Under the pieces are notes generated by a model. That model saw nothing but the letters and a program-made list of their open reading frames with translations, did no database searches and was not told where the DNA came from. Position numbers and translations under genes: made by a program. This document shows, piece after piece, positions 20,472 through 30,816 of a stretch of 49,128 nt of DNA; the first letter of the stretch is position 1, and each line of letters starts with the position of its first letter. Origin of the DNA: Billgrantia desiderata (lineage in GTDB: Bacteria; Pseudomonadota; Gammaproteobacteria; Pseudomonadales; Halomonadaceae); assembly GCA_011742915.1 (NCBI GenBank), contig JAAQTN010000040.1, forward strand, positions 1-49,128, written 5' to 3'.

Positions 20472-20809
20472 CGTCTCTCGCTCCCGCCTTCCTTCACACC
20501 TCTCTGGCTTTCATTCGATCCAGTACCGCAAGACACCCGATTGGCACGTTCTGTCTCCTCACCCCTAGACCAAAGTCTTAATCCTCTCATTTACCTCACA
20601 CAGATGGCACGAATTGCAAAAAGTGTGGCTCGATGCGTAAACCCAGCGAATCACTTTCCTCCTACCATGATCCAGCGTGCCTGGGAGCGAGTAACCGCTT
20701 TTGAGCCAACTCACACCCTTTGCACAAAGGTTCACCAAATTATGCACAGACTTATCCACAACCCGTCGTAACGACCCAAAGCCTCTCACAACAACCACAA
20801 GGGCAGACA
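20472..20809. other. 338-bp intergenic region with a 14-bp palindrome and two DnaA-box-like sites
   Basis: No convincing gene is present. Near its right end are the palindrome CCTTTGCACAAAGG (20717-20730) and two sequences fitting the DnaA box TTATNCACA in the same direction: TTATGCACA (20740-20748) and TTATCCACA (20752-20760), starts 12 bp apart. They lie 50-70 bp before the binding-protein gene at 20810 and may regulate it. No clear sigma-70 promoter was found. Confidence 0.5.
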
Positions 20810-22033
20810 ATGACAACGACACGCCGCTTCACCCTGGGAGCGCTTGCCGCCTCCATCATGCTCGCCGGCCAGACAGCACACGCCGAGATTACCGACAACG
20901 AGATCCGCATCGGCTACCTGGCCGACATGTCGGGCCCCTATCGCGACCCCATCGGCCCCTTGGGGCTGGATGCCATCCAGATGGCCATTGAGGATGTCGG
21001 CGGCAGCGTTGCCGGCGCCAACATTGTGGCCTTCAGCGCCGACGACCGTAACAGTCCCGACGTGGGCTCGAGCATCGTTCGCGAGTGGATCGACGAGCGC
21101 AACGTCGACATGGTCACCGGCCTGGTGGCCTCTTCCGTCACCCTGGCCGCCGTTCGGCTGCTGGAGGAAGAGAATCGCCTGGGCCTGGTCAACGGCGCCG
21201 TCTCTTCCGGCGTCACCAACGAGAGCTGTTCACCCAACCACATCCACTGGGTCTACGACACCTGGGCCATGTCCAACGGCACCGCCAAGGCGATCACTCA
21301 GGAAGGCCACCACAACTGGTACCTGCTCAGCGCCGATTACTCCTTCGGCCACGCGCTGGAAGGCGACGTCGAGCGGGTGGTGCTGGAGAATGGCGGCACC
21401 ATCGTGGGCAAGGCGCGCCACCCCTTCCCCAGCAACGACTTCTCCTCGTTCCTGCTGCAGGCCCAGGCCTCCGGTGCCGACGTGATCGCCCTCAACAACG
21501 CCGGTTCCGACACCATCAACGCCATCACCACGGCTGGCGAATTCGGCATCACCCAGGCAGGTCAGGTGCTGGCAGGCATGGTGCTGTTCAGCACCGACGT
21601 GCGCAGCATAGGCCTCGATGCCGCCCAGGGGCTGCAGTTCACCAAGGCCTGGTATTACGACCTCAACGACGAAACCCGCGCCTGGGCCGAGCGTTTCCGC
21701 GAGCGTACCGGCAGCATGCCGACCATGGTTCACGCGGGGCTCTACTCCAGCACGCTGCACTACCTGCAGGCCATCGACGCCATCGGCACCGACGAGGCTC
21801 AGGCCGTTCGCCAACAGATGGCGGATACGCCAATCAACGACATCTTCGCCACCGGCGGTTACATCCGCGAGGACGGGCGTATGGTGCATGACATGTATCT
21901 GGTGGAAGTGAAGACACCGGAAGAGTCCCAGAACGAGGACGACCTGTTCCGCGTGGTGCGCACCATTCCGGCCGAAGAGGCTTTCCGTCCGCTATCGGAG
22001 AGCCAGTGCCGACTGGTCGCCAACGGTGCCTGA
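20810..22033 (+). CDS. Periplasmic ABC substrate-binding protein, branched-chain amino acid type (orphan)
   Basis: The 407-residue protein begins MTTTRRFTLGALAASIMLAG with a signal peptide cleaved after AHA. The mature part shows the type I periplasmic binding fold of the LivK/urea/amide group (EIRIGYLADMSGPYRDPIG..., VDMVTGLVASSVTLAAVRL, HHNWYLLSADYSFGHALEGD). No permease or ATPase gene is near; it is followed by acyl-CoA enzymes, so it may bind an aromatic, branched or short acyl acid that the cluster degrades. ATG 20810 fits the signal peptide better than the upstream extension. Confidence 0.85.
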   Translation: MTTTRRFTLGALAASIMLAGQTAHAEITDNEIRIGYLADMSGPYRDPIGPLGLDAIQMAIEDVGGSVAGANIVAFSADDRNSPDVGSSIVREWIDERNVDMVTGLVASSVTLAAVRLLEEENRLGLVNGAVSSGVTNESCSPNHIHWVYDTWAMSNGTAKAITQEGHHNWYLLSADYSFGHALEGDVERVVLENGGTIVGKARHPFPSNDFSSFLLQAQASGADVIALNNAGSDTINAITTAGEFGITQAGQVLAGMVLFSTDVRSIGLDAAQGLQFTKAWYYDLNDETRAWAERFRERTGSMPTMVHAGLYSSTLHYLQAIDAIGTDEAQAVRQQMADTPINDIFATGGYIREDGRMVHDMYLVEVKTPEESQNEDDLFRVVRTIPAEEAFRPLSESQCRLVANGA

Positions 22034-22050
22034 GCCAGGAGGACCATGCC

Positions 22051-22272
22051 ATGAACCATGTGCCCCCCACCGCACCGGCAACGGTCAATGCCTCTTTGCT
22101 GTGGGTGCTCTGCCCCGACGAGCCGGGCCTGCCTGCGGCTGAATCTGCAGACAGGCAGACGGGCCGCGAGGCAAGCACCCGCCGCCTAGCAGGGAAGCGC
22201 GGCCATGCCCCCATCGTCACGGCGGGGGCGACACGCCAGCGACAGCGTGGCATTGCGGCCAACGATGACTGA
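22051..22272 (+). CDS. Doubtful small ORF between binding protein and acyl-CoA synthetase
   Basis: A 73-codon frame starts at ATG 22051 behind CAGGAGGACC. The sequence (MNHVPPTAPATVNASLLWVL..., then a polar Arg-rich tail) has no recognisable domain. Good ribosome site and operon position favour a gene, but low-complexity composition and lack of structure argue against it. The gap between its neighbours is otherwise 251 bp. Confidence 0.3.
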   Translation: MNHVPPTAPATVNASLLWVLCPDEPGLPAAESADRQTGREASTRRLAGKRGHAPIVTAGATRQRQRGIAANDD

Positions 22273-22284
22273 GAGGTCCAGGTA

Positions 22285-23847
22285 ATGATGAACCAGACAG
22301 CATCCACACCCAGCAGAATTCAGCAGAACACCATCGGCGCCGCGCTGAGTCGCAGCGCACGCAAGCACGGCGACAAGCTGGCGCTGGCCTTCGAGAGCCG
22401 GCGCTGGAGTTACGCCGAGCTGAATCGGGCGGTGAACCGGGTCGCCAACCGCCTGCTGGCATCGGGCCTGGCGCCGGGCGACCGCCTGGCCGCCTACGGC
22501 AAGAACTCCGATGCCTACGTGATCGCCTGGCTGGCCGCCACCCGCGCCGGCCTGGTGCACGTGCCGATCAACTTCGCGCTGAGCGCCGATGAGCTGCGCT
22601 ACATTCTCGAGCAATCCGGCGCGAGTGCGCTGCTCAGCGACCTGAGCCTGGCCGACAACGTGGCCAGGGCGAGCGAAGGGCTCGGCCTTTCGCTTTCCGG
22701 TACCCTGCACGCCGAGGGCGAGACGGGCTTCGACGTGCTGCAGGTAGCCCTCGACAAGGAGAGCGGCGACGCTAGCGAGCCGGATGTCGCGATCGACAGC
22801 GCCAGCCTGGCCCAACTGCTCTACACCTCGGGCACCACGGCGGCACCCAAGGCGGCGATGATGACTCACCAGGCGCTGCTCGCCGAGTACATGGCCTGCA
22901 TGGTGGAGCTCGACATCAAGGGCGACGAGCCGATGCTGGCCGCCCTGCCGCTCTATCACTCGGCGCAGATGCACGTGTTCCTGATGCCGGCGCTGCTGCT
23001 CGGCGCCCCGGTGCACCTGCGCATGGCGCCGCTGCCCGACGACTGCCTGGCGCAGATCGCCGGCGAAGGCATCGCTTCGTTCTTCGCCCCGCCTACAGTG
23101 TGGATCAGCCTGCTGCGTCATCCCGGCTTCGACAAATTCGATCTCACGACGCTGAAGAAGGCCTACTACGGCGCCTCGATCATGCCGGTGCCGGTGCTCG
23201 AGGAGTTGCAGCAGCGCCTGCCCGGGGTGGGACTCTACAACTGCTACGGCCAGAGCGAGATCGCGCCGCTGGCCACCGTGCTGCGCCCCGAGGAGCACGC
23301 CGAGCGCCCGGCATCCGCGGGCCGCCCCATCCTCACCGTGGAAACGCGCGTGGTCGACCTGGAGATGAACGACGTGCCACCCGGGGAGCACGGCGAGATC
23401 GTGCATCGCTCGCCGCAGTTGCTCACCGGCTACTGGGACAAGCCCGAGATGAGCGAGGAAGCCTTCGCCGGTGGCTGGTTCCACTCCGGCGACGTGGGCT
23501 ACTTCGACGAGGCGGGCTACCTCTACGTCGTCGACCGCATTAAGGACGTGATCAACACCGGCGGCGTGGTGGTGGCCAGCCGCGAGGTGGAAGAGGGGCT
23601 GTTCAAGCACCCTGCCGTTTCCGAGGTCGCCGTGATCGGCCTGCCCGACGCCAAGTGGATCGAGGCGATCACTGCCGTGGTGGTGCCCAAGGAGGGCATG
23701 GAGGTGAGCGAAGAGGAGCTGATCGCCCACGCCAAGGCCCACATGGCGCCCTACAAGGTGCCCAAGCGCATCCTGTTTGCCGAGGCCCTGCCCAAGAGCA
23801 CCGCCGGCAAGATTCTCAAACGCCACCTGCGCAAGGAGCTCGGCTGA
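22285..23847 (+). CDS. Acyl-CoA synthetase (AMP-dependent ligase)
   Basis: The 520-residue protein has the adenylate-forming enzyme motifs: P-loop-like LLYTSGTTAAPKAAMMTHQ (~residues 175-193), core YNCYGQSEIAPL, the hinge FHSGDVGYFDEAGYLYVVDR with the RIKDVI motif, and the C-terminal catalytic Lys in PKSTAGKILKRHLR. It couples a carboxylic acid to CoA via an acyl-AMP. It is followed 3 bp later by an acyl-CoA dehydrogenase, so it probably feeds that enzyme. The exact acid cannot be told from sequence; the two adjacent ATGs give nearly the same protein. Confidence 0.88.
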   Translation: MMNQTASTPSRIQQNTIGAALSRSARKHGDKLALAFESRRWSYAELNRAVNRVANRLLASGLAPGDRLAAYGKNSDAYVIAWLAATRAGLVHVPINFALSADELRYILEQSGASALLSDLSLADNVARASEGLGLSLSGTLHAEGETGFDVLQVALDKESGDASEPDVAIDSASLAQLLYTSGTTAAPKAAMMTHQALLAEYMACMVELDIKGDEPMLAALPLYHSAQMHVFLMPALLLGAPVHLRMAPLPDDCLAQIAGEGIASFFAPPTVWISLLRHPGFDKFDLTTLKKAYYGASIMPVPVLEELQQRLPGVGLYNCYGQSEIAPLATVLRPEEHAERPASAGRPILTVETRVVDLEMNDVPPGEHGEIVHRSPQLLTGYWDKPEMSEEAFAGGWFHSGDVGYFDEAGYLYVVDRIKDVINTGGVVVASREVEEGLFKHPAVSEVAVIGLPDAKWIEAITAVVVPKEGMEVSEEELIAHAKAHMAPYKVPKRILFAEALPKSTAGKILKRHLRKELG

Positions 23848-23850
23848 TCC

Positions 23851-25008
23851 ATGAGCGCACCGCAAGACGACCTGACGCCGTTGTTCCACGACACCATCCG
23901 CCGCTTCCTCGAACAGGAGGTGGCGCCCCTCTACGAAGCGTGGGAAGAAGCCGGCGAGATGCCGCGCTCGCTGTGGCAGCAGCTCGGCGAAGCCGGCCTG
24001 CTGGGCATCGACCTGCCGGAGGTGCTGGGCGGCAGCGGCGCCGACTTCGCCATCGTTCAGTTGGCGCTGGAGGAGATCTCGCGGCAGGGCTTCGGCGGGT
24101 TGGCCAGCGCCTATAACATCCACGCCAACATCGTCATGCCATACCTGCTGCACATCGGCACGCCGGCCCAGCGTGAGCGCTGGCTGCCGGCCATGGCCAG
24201 CGGCGAGACCATCGGTGCCATTGCCATGACCGAGCCCGGGGCAGGCAGCGATCTGGCGGCGATGAAGACCCGCGCCAGCCGCACCGAATCGGGCTGGCGG
24301 CTCGACGGCAGCAAGCTGTTCATCACCAACGGCCAGCTGGCCGACCTGGTGATCGTCTGCGCCAAGACCGATCCATCCGCCGGCGCCCGCGGCGTCTCAC
24401 TGTTCCTGGTCGACACTACGCTTGCCGGCTTCTCCCGCGGCCAGCCGATCAAGAAGATCGGCCAGCACGCCAGCGACACCGCCGAGCTGTTCTTCGACGA
24501 CCTGCGCCTGCCGGAAGAGGCCCTGCTCGGCGAGGCCGGCGCCGGCTTTGCCTACCTGATGCAGGAGCTGCCCCGCGAGCGCCTCGGCGTGGCGGCTCAG
24601 GCCTTGGGCGCCATGGAGGGTGCGCTGGCTCTGACCCTCGATTACGTGCGCGAGCGCCGCGCCTTCGGTCGCGCCGTGGGGGAGTTCCAGAACACCCGCT
24701 TCACCCTGGCCGAGGTGCGCGCCCAGATCGACATGGGCCGCGCCTACTTCGAGCAGTGCGTGGCCAAGTACCGCCAGGGGGAGATGAACGGCACCGACGC
24801 CGCCATCCTCAAGCTCCAGCTCAGCGAGATGCAGTGCCGCACCATCGATGCCTGCCTGCAGCTGTTCGGCGGCTACGGTTATACCCGGGAGTACCCAATT
24901 TCACGCTTCTACCTGGATGCCCGCGTGCAGACGCTCTACGCCGGCACCTCGGAAATCATGAAGGAAGTGATCGCCCGCTCGCTGCTCGGCAAGAGCGACG
25001 CGGCCTGA
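23851..25008 (+). CDS. Acyl-CoA dehydrogenase
   Basis: The 385-residue protein has the FAD-binding acyl-CoA dehydrogenase pattern: AMTEPGAGSDLAAMKTRA, LFITNGQLADLVIV, ERRAFGRAVGEFQNTRF and LFGGYGYTREYPISRFYLDA. At the C-terminal position where short- and medium-chain enzymes have the catalytic Glu (YEGT), this protein has Ala (LYAGTSEI). That is seen in isovaleryl- and long-chain-type enzymes, whose base Glu sits on an internal helix; the Glu of LPRERLG is the candidate. This suggests a branched or long-chain substrate. It forms an operon with the ligase before and thiolase after. Confidence 0.9.
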   Translation: MSAPQDDLTPLFHDTIRRFLEQEVAPLYEAWEEAGEMPRSLWQQLGEAGLLGIDLPEVLGGSGADFAIVQLALEEISRQGFGGLASAYNIHANIVMPYLLHIGTPAQRERWLPAMASGETIGAIAMTEPGAGSDLAAMKTRASRTESGWRLDGSKLFITNGQLADLVIVCAKTDPSAGARGVSLFLVDTTLAGFSRGQPIKKIGQHASDTAELFFDDLRLPEEALLGEAGAGFAYLMQELPRERLGVAAQALGAMEGALALTLDYVRERRAFGRAVGEFQNTRFTLAEVRAQIDMGRAYFEQCVAKYRQGEMNGTDAAILKLQLSEMQCRTIDACLQLFGGYGYTREYPISRFYLDARVQTLYAGTSEIMKEVIARSLLGKSDAA

Positions 25009-25039
25009 TCGCTCACAAGATTCAAGACAGGAGAATCTC

Positions 25040-26230
25040 ATGCGGCTCGATTCCGTCGTCATTCTCGGCAGCGCCCGCACCGCCATCGGCAGCTTCGGCG
25101 GCAGCCTGGCCGGGCTCGCTCCCCATGAGCTGGGCACCGTCACCGCCCGTGAGGCGCTGGCCCGCGCCGGCGTCGAAGCCGGCGCCATCGATCACGCCGT
25201 CTACGGCCATATCATTACCACCGGACCGCAGGACGCCTACCTGGCCCGCCATATCGCGCTGGATGCCGGCGTGCCCGAGGGTGCGGCGGCGTTCAACGTC
25301 AACCGCCTGTGCGGCTCAGGCGTGCAGGCGATTCTCTCCGCTGCCCAGCAGATCGTGCTCGGCGACAGTCGCCTGGCACTGGCCGGCGGCGCCGAGTCGA
25401 TGAGCCGCGGCGCCTACCTGCTGCCGCCCCAGGCGCGCAACGGCCTGCGCATGGGCCACGCCAGCGTCACCGACCTGACCCTGGGCGTGCTCAGCGACCC
25501 CTTCGGCAGCGGCCACATGGGCGTGACCGCCGAGAACATCGCCAAGCGCTGCGGGCTCGAGCGCGAGGCCATCGACCGCTTCGCCCTGGAGAGTCACCAC
25601 AAGGCCGCCCGTGCCATCGCCGAGGGCCGCTTCGATGGGCAGATCGTGCCGGTCACGGTGCGCGAGGGTAAGAACGAGCGTCAGTTCGCGCGTGACGAGC
25701 ACGTGCGCGACGGTGTCACGCTCGAGGATCTCGCCCGGCTCAAGCCCGCCTTCGCCAAGGAGGGGGTGGTCACCGCCGGCAACGCCTCGGGCATCAACGA
25801 CGGCGCCGCCAGCCTGGTGCTGGCCCATGCCGACGAGGCCAGCAGGCGCGGTCTTGCGCCGCGTGCGCGGCTGATCTGTGCCAGCACCGCCGGGGTCGAA
25901 CCCGGCCTGATGGGCCTGGGGCCGATTCCTGCCGTGCGCCGCTGCCTCGACGAGGCGGGCCTCACCATCGCCGATATCGATGTGATCGAGTCCAACGAGG
26001 CCTTCGCCGCCCAGGCCATGGCGGTGGCGCAGGAACTCGACTTCCCCGCCGAGCGACTCAACCCCAACGGCGGTGCCGTGGGGCTGGGGCACCCGGTCGG
26101 CGCCACCGGCGCCATTCTGACCATCAAGGCGCTGGCCGAACTGGAGCGCACCGGCGGTCGCTACGGGCTGATCACGCTGTGCATCGGCGGCGGCCAGGGC
26201 ATCGCGCTGCTCATCGAACGCTGCGCCTGA
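25040..26230 (+). CDS. Thiolase (acetyl-CoA C-acyltransferase)
   Basis: The 396-residue protein has thiolase motifs: Cys91 in NVNRLCGSGVQAI (acyl acceptor), ESNEAFAAQ, NPNGGAVGLGHPVGATG with the catalytic His, and the second Cys in LITLCIGGGQGIA. It cleaves 3-ketoacyl-CoA or condenses acetyl-CoA. AGGAGA lies ahead of ATG 25040. Within the acyl-CoA operon it is the last step of beta-oxidation; no enoyl-CoA hydratase or hydroxyacyl dehydrogenase is present here, so those steps must be encoded elsewhere. Confidence 0.92.
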   Translation: MRLDSVVILGSARTAIGSFGGSLAGLAPHELGTVTAREALARAGVEAGAIDHAVYGHIITTGPQDAYLARHIALDAGVPEGAAAFNVNRLCGSGVQAILSAAQQIVLGDSRLALAGGAESMSRGAYLLPPQARNGLRMGHASVTDLTLGVLSDPFGSGHMGVTAENIAKRCGLEREAIDRFALESHHKAARAIAEGRFDGQIVPVTVREGKNERQFARDEHVRDGVTLEDLARLKPAFAKEGVVTAGNASGINDGAASLVLAHADEASRRGLAPRARLICASTAGVEPGLMGLGPIPAVRRCLDEAGLTIADIDVIESNEAFAAQAMAVAQELDFPAERLNPNGGAVGLGHPVGATGAILTIKALAELERTGGRYGLITLCIGGGQGIALLIERCA

Positions 26231-26278
26231 TCGAGGCGCAACCTGCCGCAGAGTGAAAACAAATACAAGGAGACGTAG

Positions 26279-27931
26279 ATGAACACCGTCACGCCGAAGA
26301 TTCTGCCCGCCACGCCCTCCGCCACCAACCCACCGCTGCTGATCGGCGAGCTGCTCGACTCTGGCGTGCGCATGGCCGGCGACAACCAGATCGTCTACCG
26401 CGACCTGAGCCGCCACGACTACCGACGCTTCCGCGAGCGGGTCCATCAGCTCGCCCACACGCTCAGCGCCCAGGGCATCAAGGCCGGTGACGTGGTGGCG
26501 GTGCTCGACTGGGACAGCCATCGCTACCTGGAGGCGTTCTTTGCCATCCCCATGCTGGGTGCAGTGCTGCACACCGTGAACGTGCGTCTGTCGCCGGAGC
26601 AGATTCTCTACACCATGGAGCACGCCGAGGACGATTTCGTACTGGTGCATGAGGACTTCGTGCCGCTGCTCGAGCCCTTGGCAACGCGTCTGCCGCGAAT
26701 CCGCGGCTACCTGCTGTGCCAGGACGCGCCAGCCGAGGTGCAGAGTTCGTTGAACCTGGTGGGCGAATACGAGGCGCTGCTGGCCACACAGCCTAGCCAT
26801 TACGATTTCCCCACCTTCGACGAGAACGCGGTGGCCACGCTGTTCTACACCACCGGCACCACCGGCAATCCGAAGGGGGTGTTCTTCACTCATCGCCAGT
26901 TGGTCCTGCACACCCTGGGCGAGGCCAACGCCTTCCAGACCCCGGGCTTCGAGCTGCTCAACCGCGACAAGGTGTACATGCCGATCACGCCGATGTTCCA
27001 CGTGCATGCGTGGGGCGTGCCCTACACCGCCACGCTGATGGGTGCCACCCAGGTCTACCCCGGGCGCTACGAGCCGGAAATGCTGGTCAAACTGCTGGTG
27101 GGCGAGAAGGTCGACTTCTCCCACTGCGTGCCGACCCTGCTCAACATGGTGGTCGGCGCCGAGGCGATCGCTTCGGGCAAGGTCGATCTCTCCGGCTGGA
27201 AGGTACTGGTGGGCGGCAGCGCCCTGACTCAGCCGCTGGCGCAGAAAGCCTGGGAGCTGGGCATCGATACTCGCAGCGCCTATGGCATGTCCGAAACCTG
27301 TCCGCTGCTCACCGCCGACATCCTGCCGCGGGACATCAACGAGGCCGATTTCGCCACCCAACTGCCGTGGCGCTGCAAGGCCGGCGTGCCCGTACCCTTG
27401 GTGCATCTCCAGGTGGTCGACGAGAGCGGCACCCCACTGCCCCACGATGGCGAGAGCGTGGGCGAGGTGCGCGTGCGCGCCCCCTGGCTGACCCAGGGCT
27501 ACTACAAGGAGGAGACCCGCAGCGAGGAGCTGTGGCGCGACGGCTGGCTGCATACCGGCGATGTGGCAGTACTCGACGAGCGCGGTTTCCTGCAGATCCG
27601 CGACCGCATCAAGGACGTGATCAAGACCGGCGGTGAGTGGATTTCCTCGCTGGAGCTGGAGAACCTGATCGGCCAGTGCCCGGGTATCACTGAGGTGGCG
27701 GTGATCGGCGTACCCGACGAGAAGTGGGGCGAGCGCCCCGCAGCGCTGGCAGTACCCAGCGATCCCAACAGCCCACCCCAGGCGGAGGAGGTCCAGGCCT
27801 TCCTGCAGCGCTTCGTCGACGAGGGCCGCCTCAACCGTTGGGCGATTCCGTCGTTCGTTCGCTTCGTCGATGAGATTCCCAAGACCAGCGTGGGCAAGCT
27901 CGACAAGAAGCGCATTCGTCAGGAGGTGTGA
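26279..27931 (+). CDS. Medium/long-chain acyl-CoA synthetase
   Basis: The 550-residue adenylate-forming ligase has TLFYTTGTTGNPKGVFFTHR (~residues 187-206), ITPMFHVHAWGVPY, AYGMSETCPLLT, LHTGDVAVLDERGFLQIRDR and the catalytic Lys of PKTSVGKLDKKRIR. The HVHAWG and MSETCP segments are usual in AlkK-type medium-chain ligases. It has its own ribosome site (AAGGAGA) 48 bp after the thiolase gene and may share the operon. It broadens the acid range handled by the cluster. Confidence 0.88.
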   Translation: MNTVTPKILPATPSATNPPLLIGELLDSGVRMAGDNQIVYRDLSRHDYRRFRERVHQLAHTLSAQGIKAGDVVAVLDWDSHRYLEAFFAIPMLGAVLHTVNVRLSPEQILYTMEHAEDDFVLVHEDFVPLLEPLATRLPRIRGYLLCQDAPAEVQSSLNLVGEYEALLATQPSHYDFPTFDENAVATLFYTTGTTGNPKGVFFTHRQLVLHTLGEANAFQTPGFELLNRDKVYMPITPMFHVHAWGVPYTATLMGATQVYPGRYEPEMLVKLLVGEKVDFSHCVPTLLNMVVGAEAIASGKVDLSGWKVLVGGSALTQPLAQKAWELGIDTRSAYGMSETCPLLTADILPRDINEADFATQLPWRCKAGVPVPLVHLQVVDESGTPLPHDGESVGEVRVRAPWLTQGYYKEETRSEELWRDGWLHTGDVAVLDERGFLQIRDRIKDVIKTGGEWISSLELENLIGQCPGITEVAVIGVPDEKWGERPAALAVPSDPNSPPQAEEVQAFLQRFVDEGRLNRWAIPSFVRFVDEIPKTSVGKLDKKRIRQEV

Positions 27932-27968
27932 ATACTGTCGTTCAACAGCAGAGCTGGTTACTGTCAGC

Positions 27969-28016
27969 AACTAGACTGTAAGAAAGTAGACTGCAAAGAA
28001 AGTAGATTGCAAAGAA
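27969..28016 (+). repeat. Three tandem 16-bp repeats before fadD
   Basis: Units at 27969-27984, 27985-28000 and 28001-28016. The last two differ at one base (AGTAGACTGCAAAGAA and AGTAGATTGCAAAGAA); the first is more diverged, and a partial fourth follows. They are A-rich in a GC-rich region and lie 80-125 bp before the fadD-like start, in a 162-bp gap. They may be protein sites or a slippage-made tract. Confidence 0.7.
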
Positions 28017-28093
28017 AGTAATAAGAAAGGGCCTGGCTCGCTGCACCGGCGTAACGCTTGCGCAGCAGCCAGGCCGCTCACGAGAGGCCATTC

Positions 28094-29848
<1,755 letters not shown>

Positions 29849-29909
29849 CGGTTTCGACAACAACGACTCAATGACCATTCAATAACAACGAGACGCTGGA
29901 GCATAACGA

Positions 29910-30806
29910 ATGCTGAGCCCATTGGAAGAGACCCTGCTCTCCCTCATGATGGTGATCATCATGTTCGGCATGGGGTCGTCGCTGACCTTCAAGGACTTCA
30001 GGCTGGCCCTGCGCCACCCGCAGGCCGTCGGTGTGGGGTTCGCCTCCCAGTACATGCTGATGCCGTTGATCGCCTTCACGCTGTCGCGGGTGCTGAACCT
30101 GACCCCCGAGCAGACGGTGGGCCTGGTGCTGGTGGGCTGCATGCCGGGCGGCACCACCTCGAACATCTTCGCCTACTTCTCGAAAAGCCTGCTCAGCCTG
30201 AGCATCATGATGACCATCTGCTCCACCCTGGCCGGTTTCATCATGGTGCCGCTGCTGATGGAGCTCTACACCCAGGGCATCGACGACGCCTTCCGCATTC
30301 CGCCGGATCAGATCGCCCGACTGCTCTTCGTGCTGCTGATTCCCACCCTCATCGGCATGTGGCTGCGGCGCCGGAACTCCAACGTCGGCGCCGTCATCGA
30401 GCTGATGGGGGGCATCCTCGGCGCCATCGTCATTCTCTTCCTGGTGGTCACCTGGGTGCCCAGGAACTGGCGTCTGCTGGTGGAGACCGGCTGGGAGGTC
30501 TATGCCGCGGTCATTCTGGTGGGCCTGATCGGCTTCGCCTTCGGCTACCTGTTCTCCCGCGCGCTGCGGCTGAACCCACAGAAGGCCAGGACGGTGTCGC
30601 TGGAAACCGGTATTCAGAACGGCCCGCTGGCGGCGCTGATCGTGATCATGACCTTCGCCGACGAAACCCAGCAGCTGATCCTGCTGATGCCGGTGATGTA
30701 CTCGCTGTTCATCGTCATCAACTCCACCATTGCCACGCTCTTCTACCGCCGCATGACCCGGCATGAGGAGCTGGCACGCGATCAGGCCAAGGTCGAACCG
30801 GCCTGA
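29910..30806 (+). CDS. BASS-family (bile acid:sodium symporter-like) transporter
   Basis: The 298-residue membrane protein has nine or ten helices and the BASS motifs: GFASQYMLMPLIAF, GLVLVGCMPGGTTSNIFAYF and TVSLETGIQNGPLAALI, which include the sodium-site regions. Family members import organic anions with sodium; substrate is unknown here. It follows fadD by 61 bp and could supply an acid to the ligases. CTGGAG precedes ATG 29910. Confidence 0.88.
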   Translation: MLSPLEETLLSLMMVIIMFGMGSSLTFKDFRLALRHPQAVGVGFASQYMLMPLIAFTLSRVLNLTPEQTVGLVLVGCMPGGTTSNIFAYFSKSLLSLSIMMTICSTLAGFIMVPLLMELYTQGIDDAFRIPPDQIARLLFVLLIPTLIGMWLRRRNSNVGAVIELMGGILGAIVILFLVVTWVPRNWRLLVETGWEVYAAVILVGLIGFAFGYLFSRALRLNPQKARTVSLETGIQNGPLAALIVIMTFADETQQLILLMPVMYSLFIVINSTIATLFYRRMTRHEELARDQAKVEPA

Positions 30807-30816
30807 CGGCGCGGAT

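Noticed and set aside
22186..24153. 655-codon minus-strand frame opposite the acyl-CoA synthetase
   Set aside because: High-GC antisense shadow; the plus-strand frame has all ligase motifs.
25316..27970. 884-codon minus-strand frame opposite thiolase and ligase genes
   Set aside because: Low-complexity antisense frame spanning two real genes with clear motifs on the other strand.
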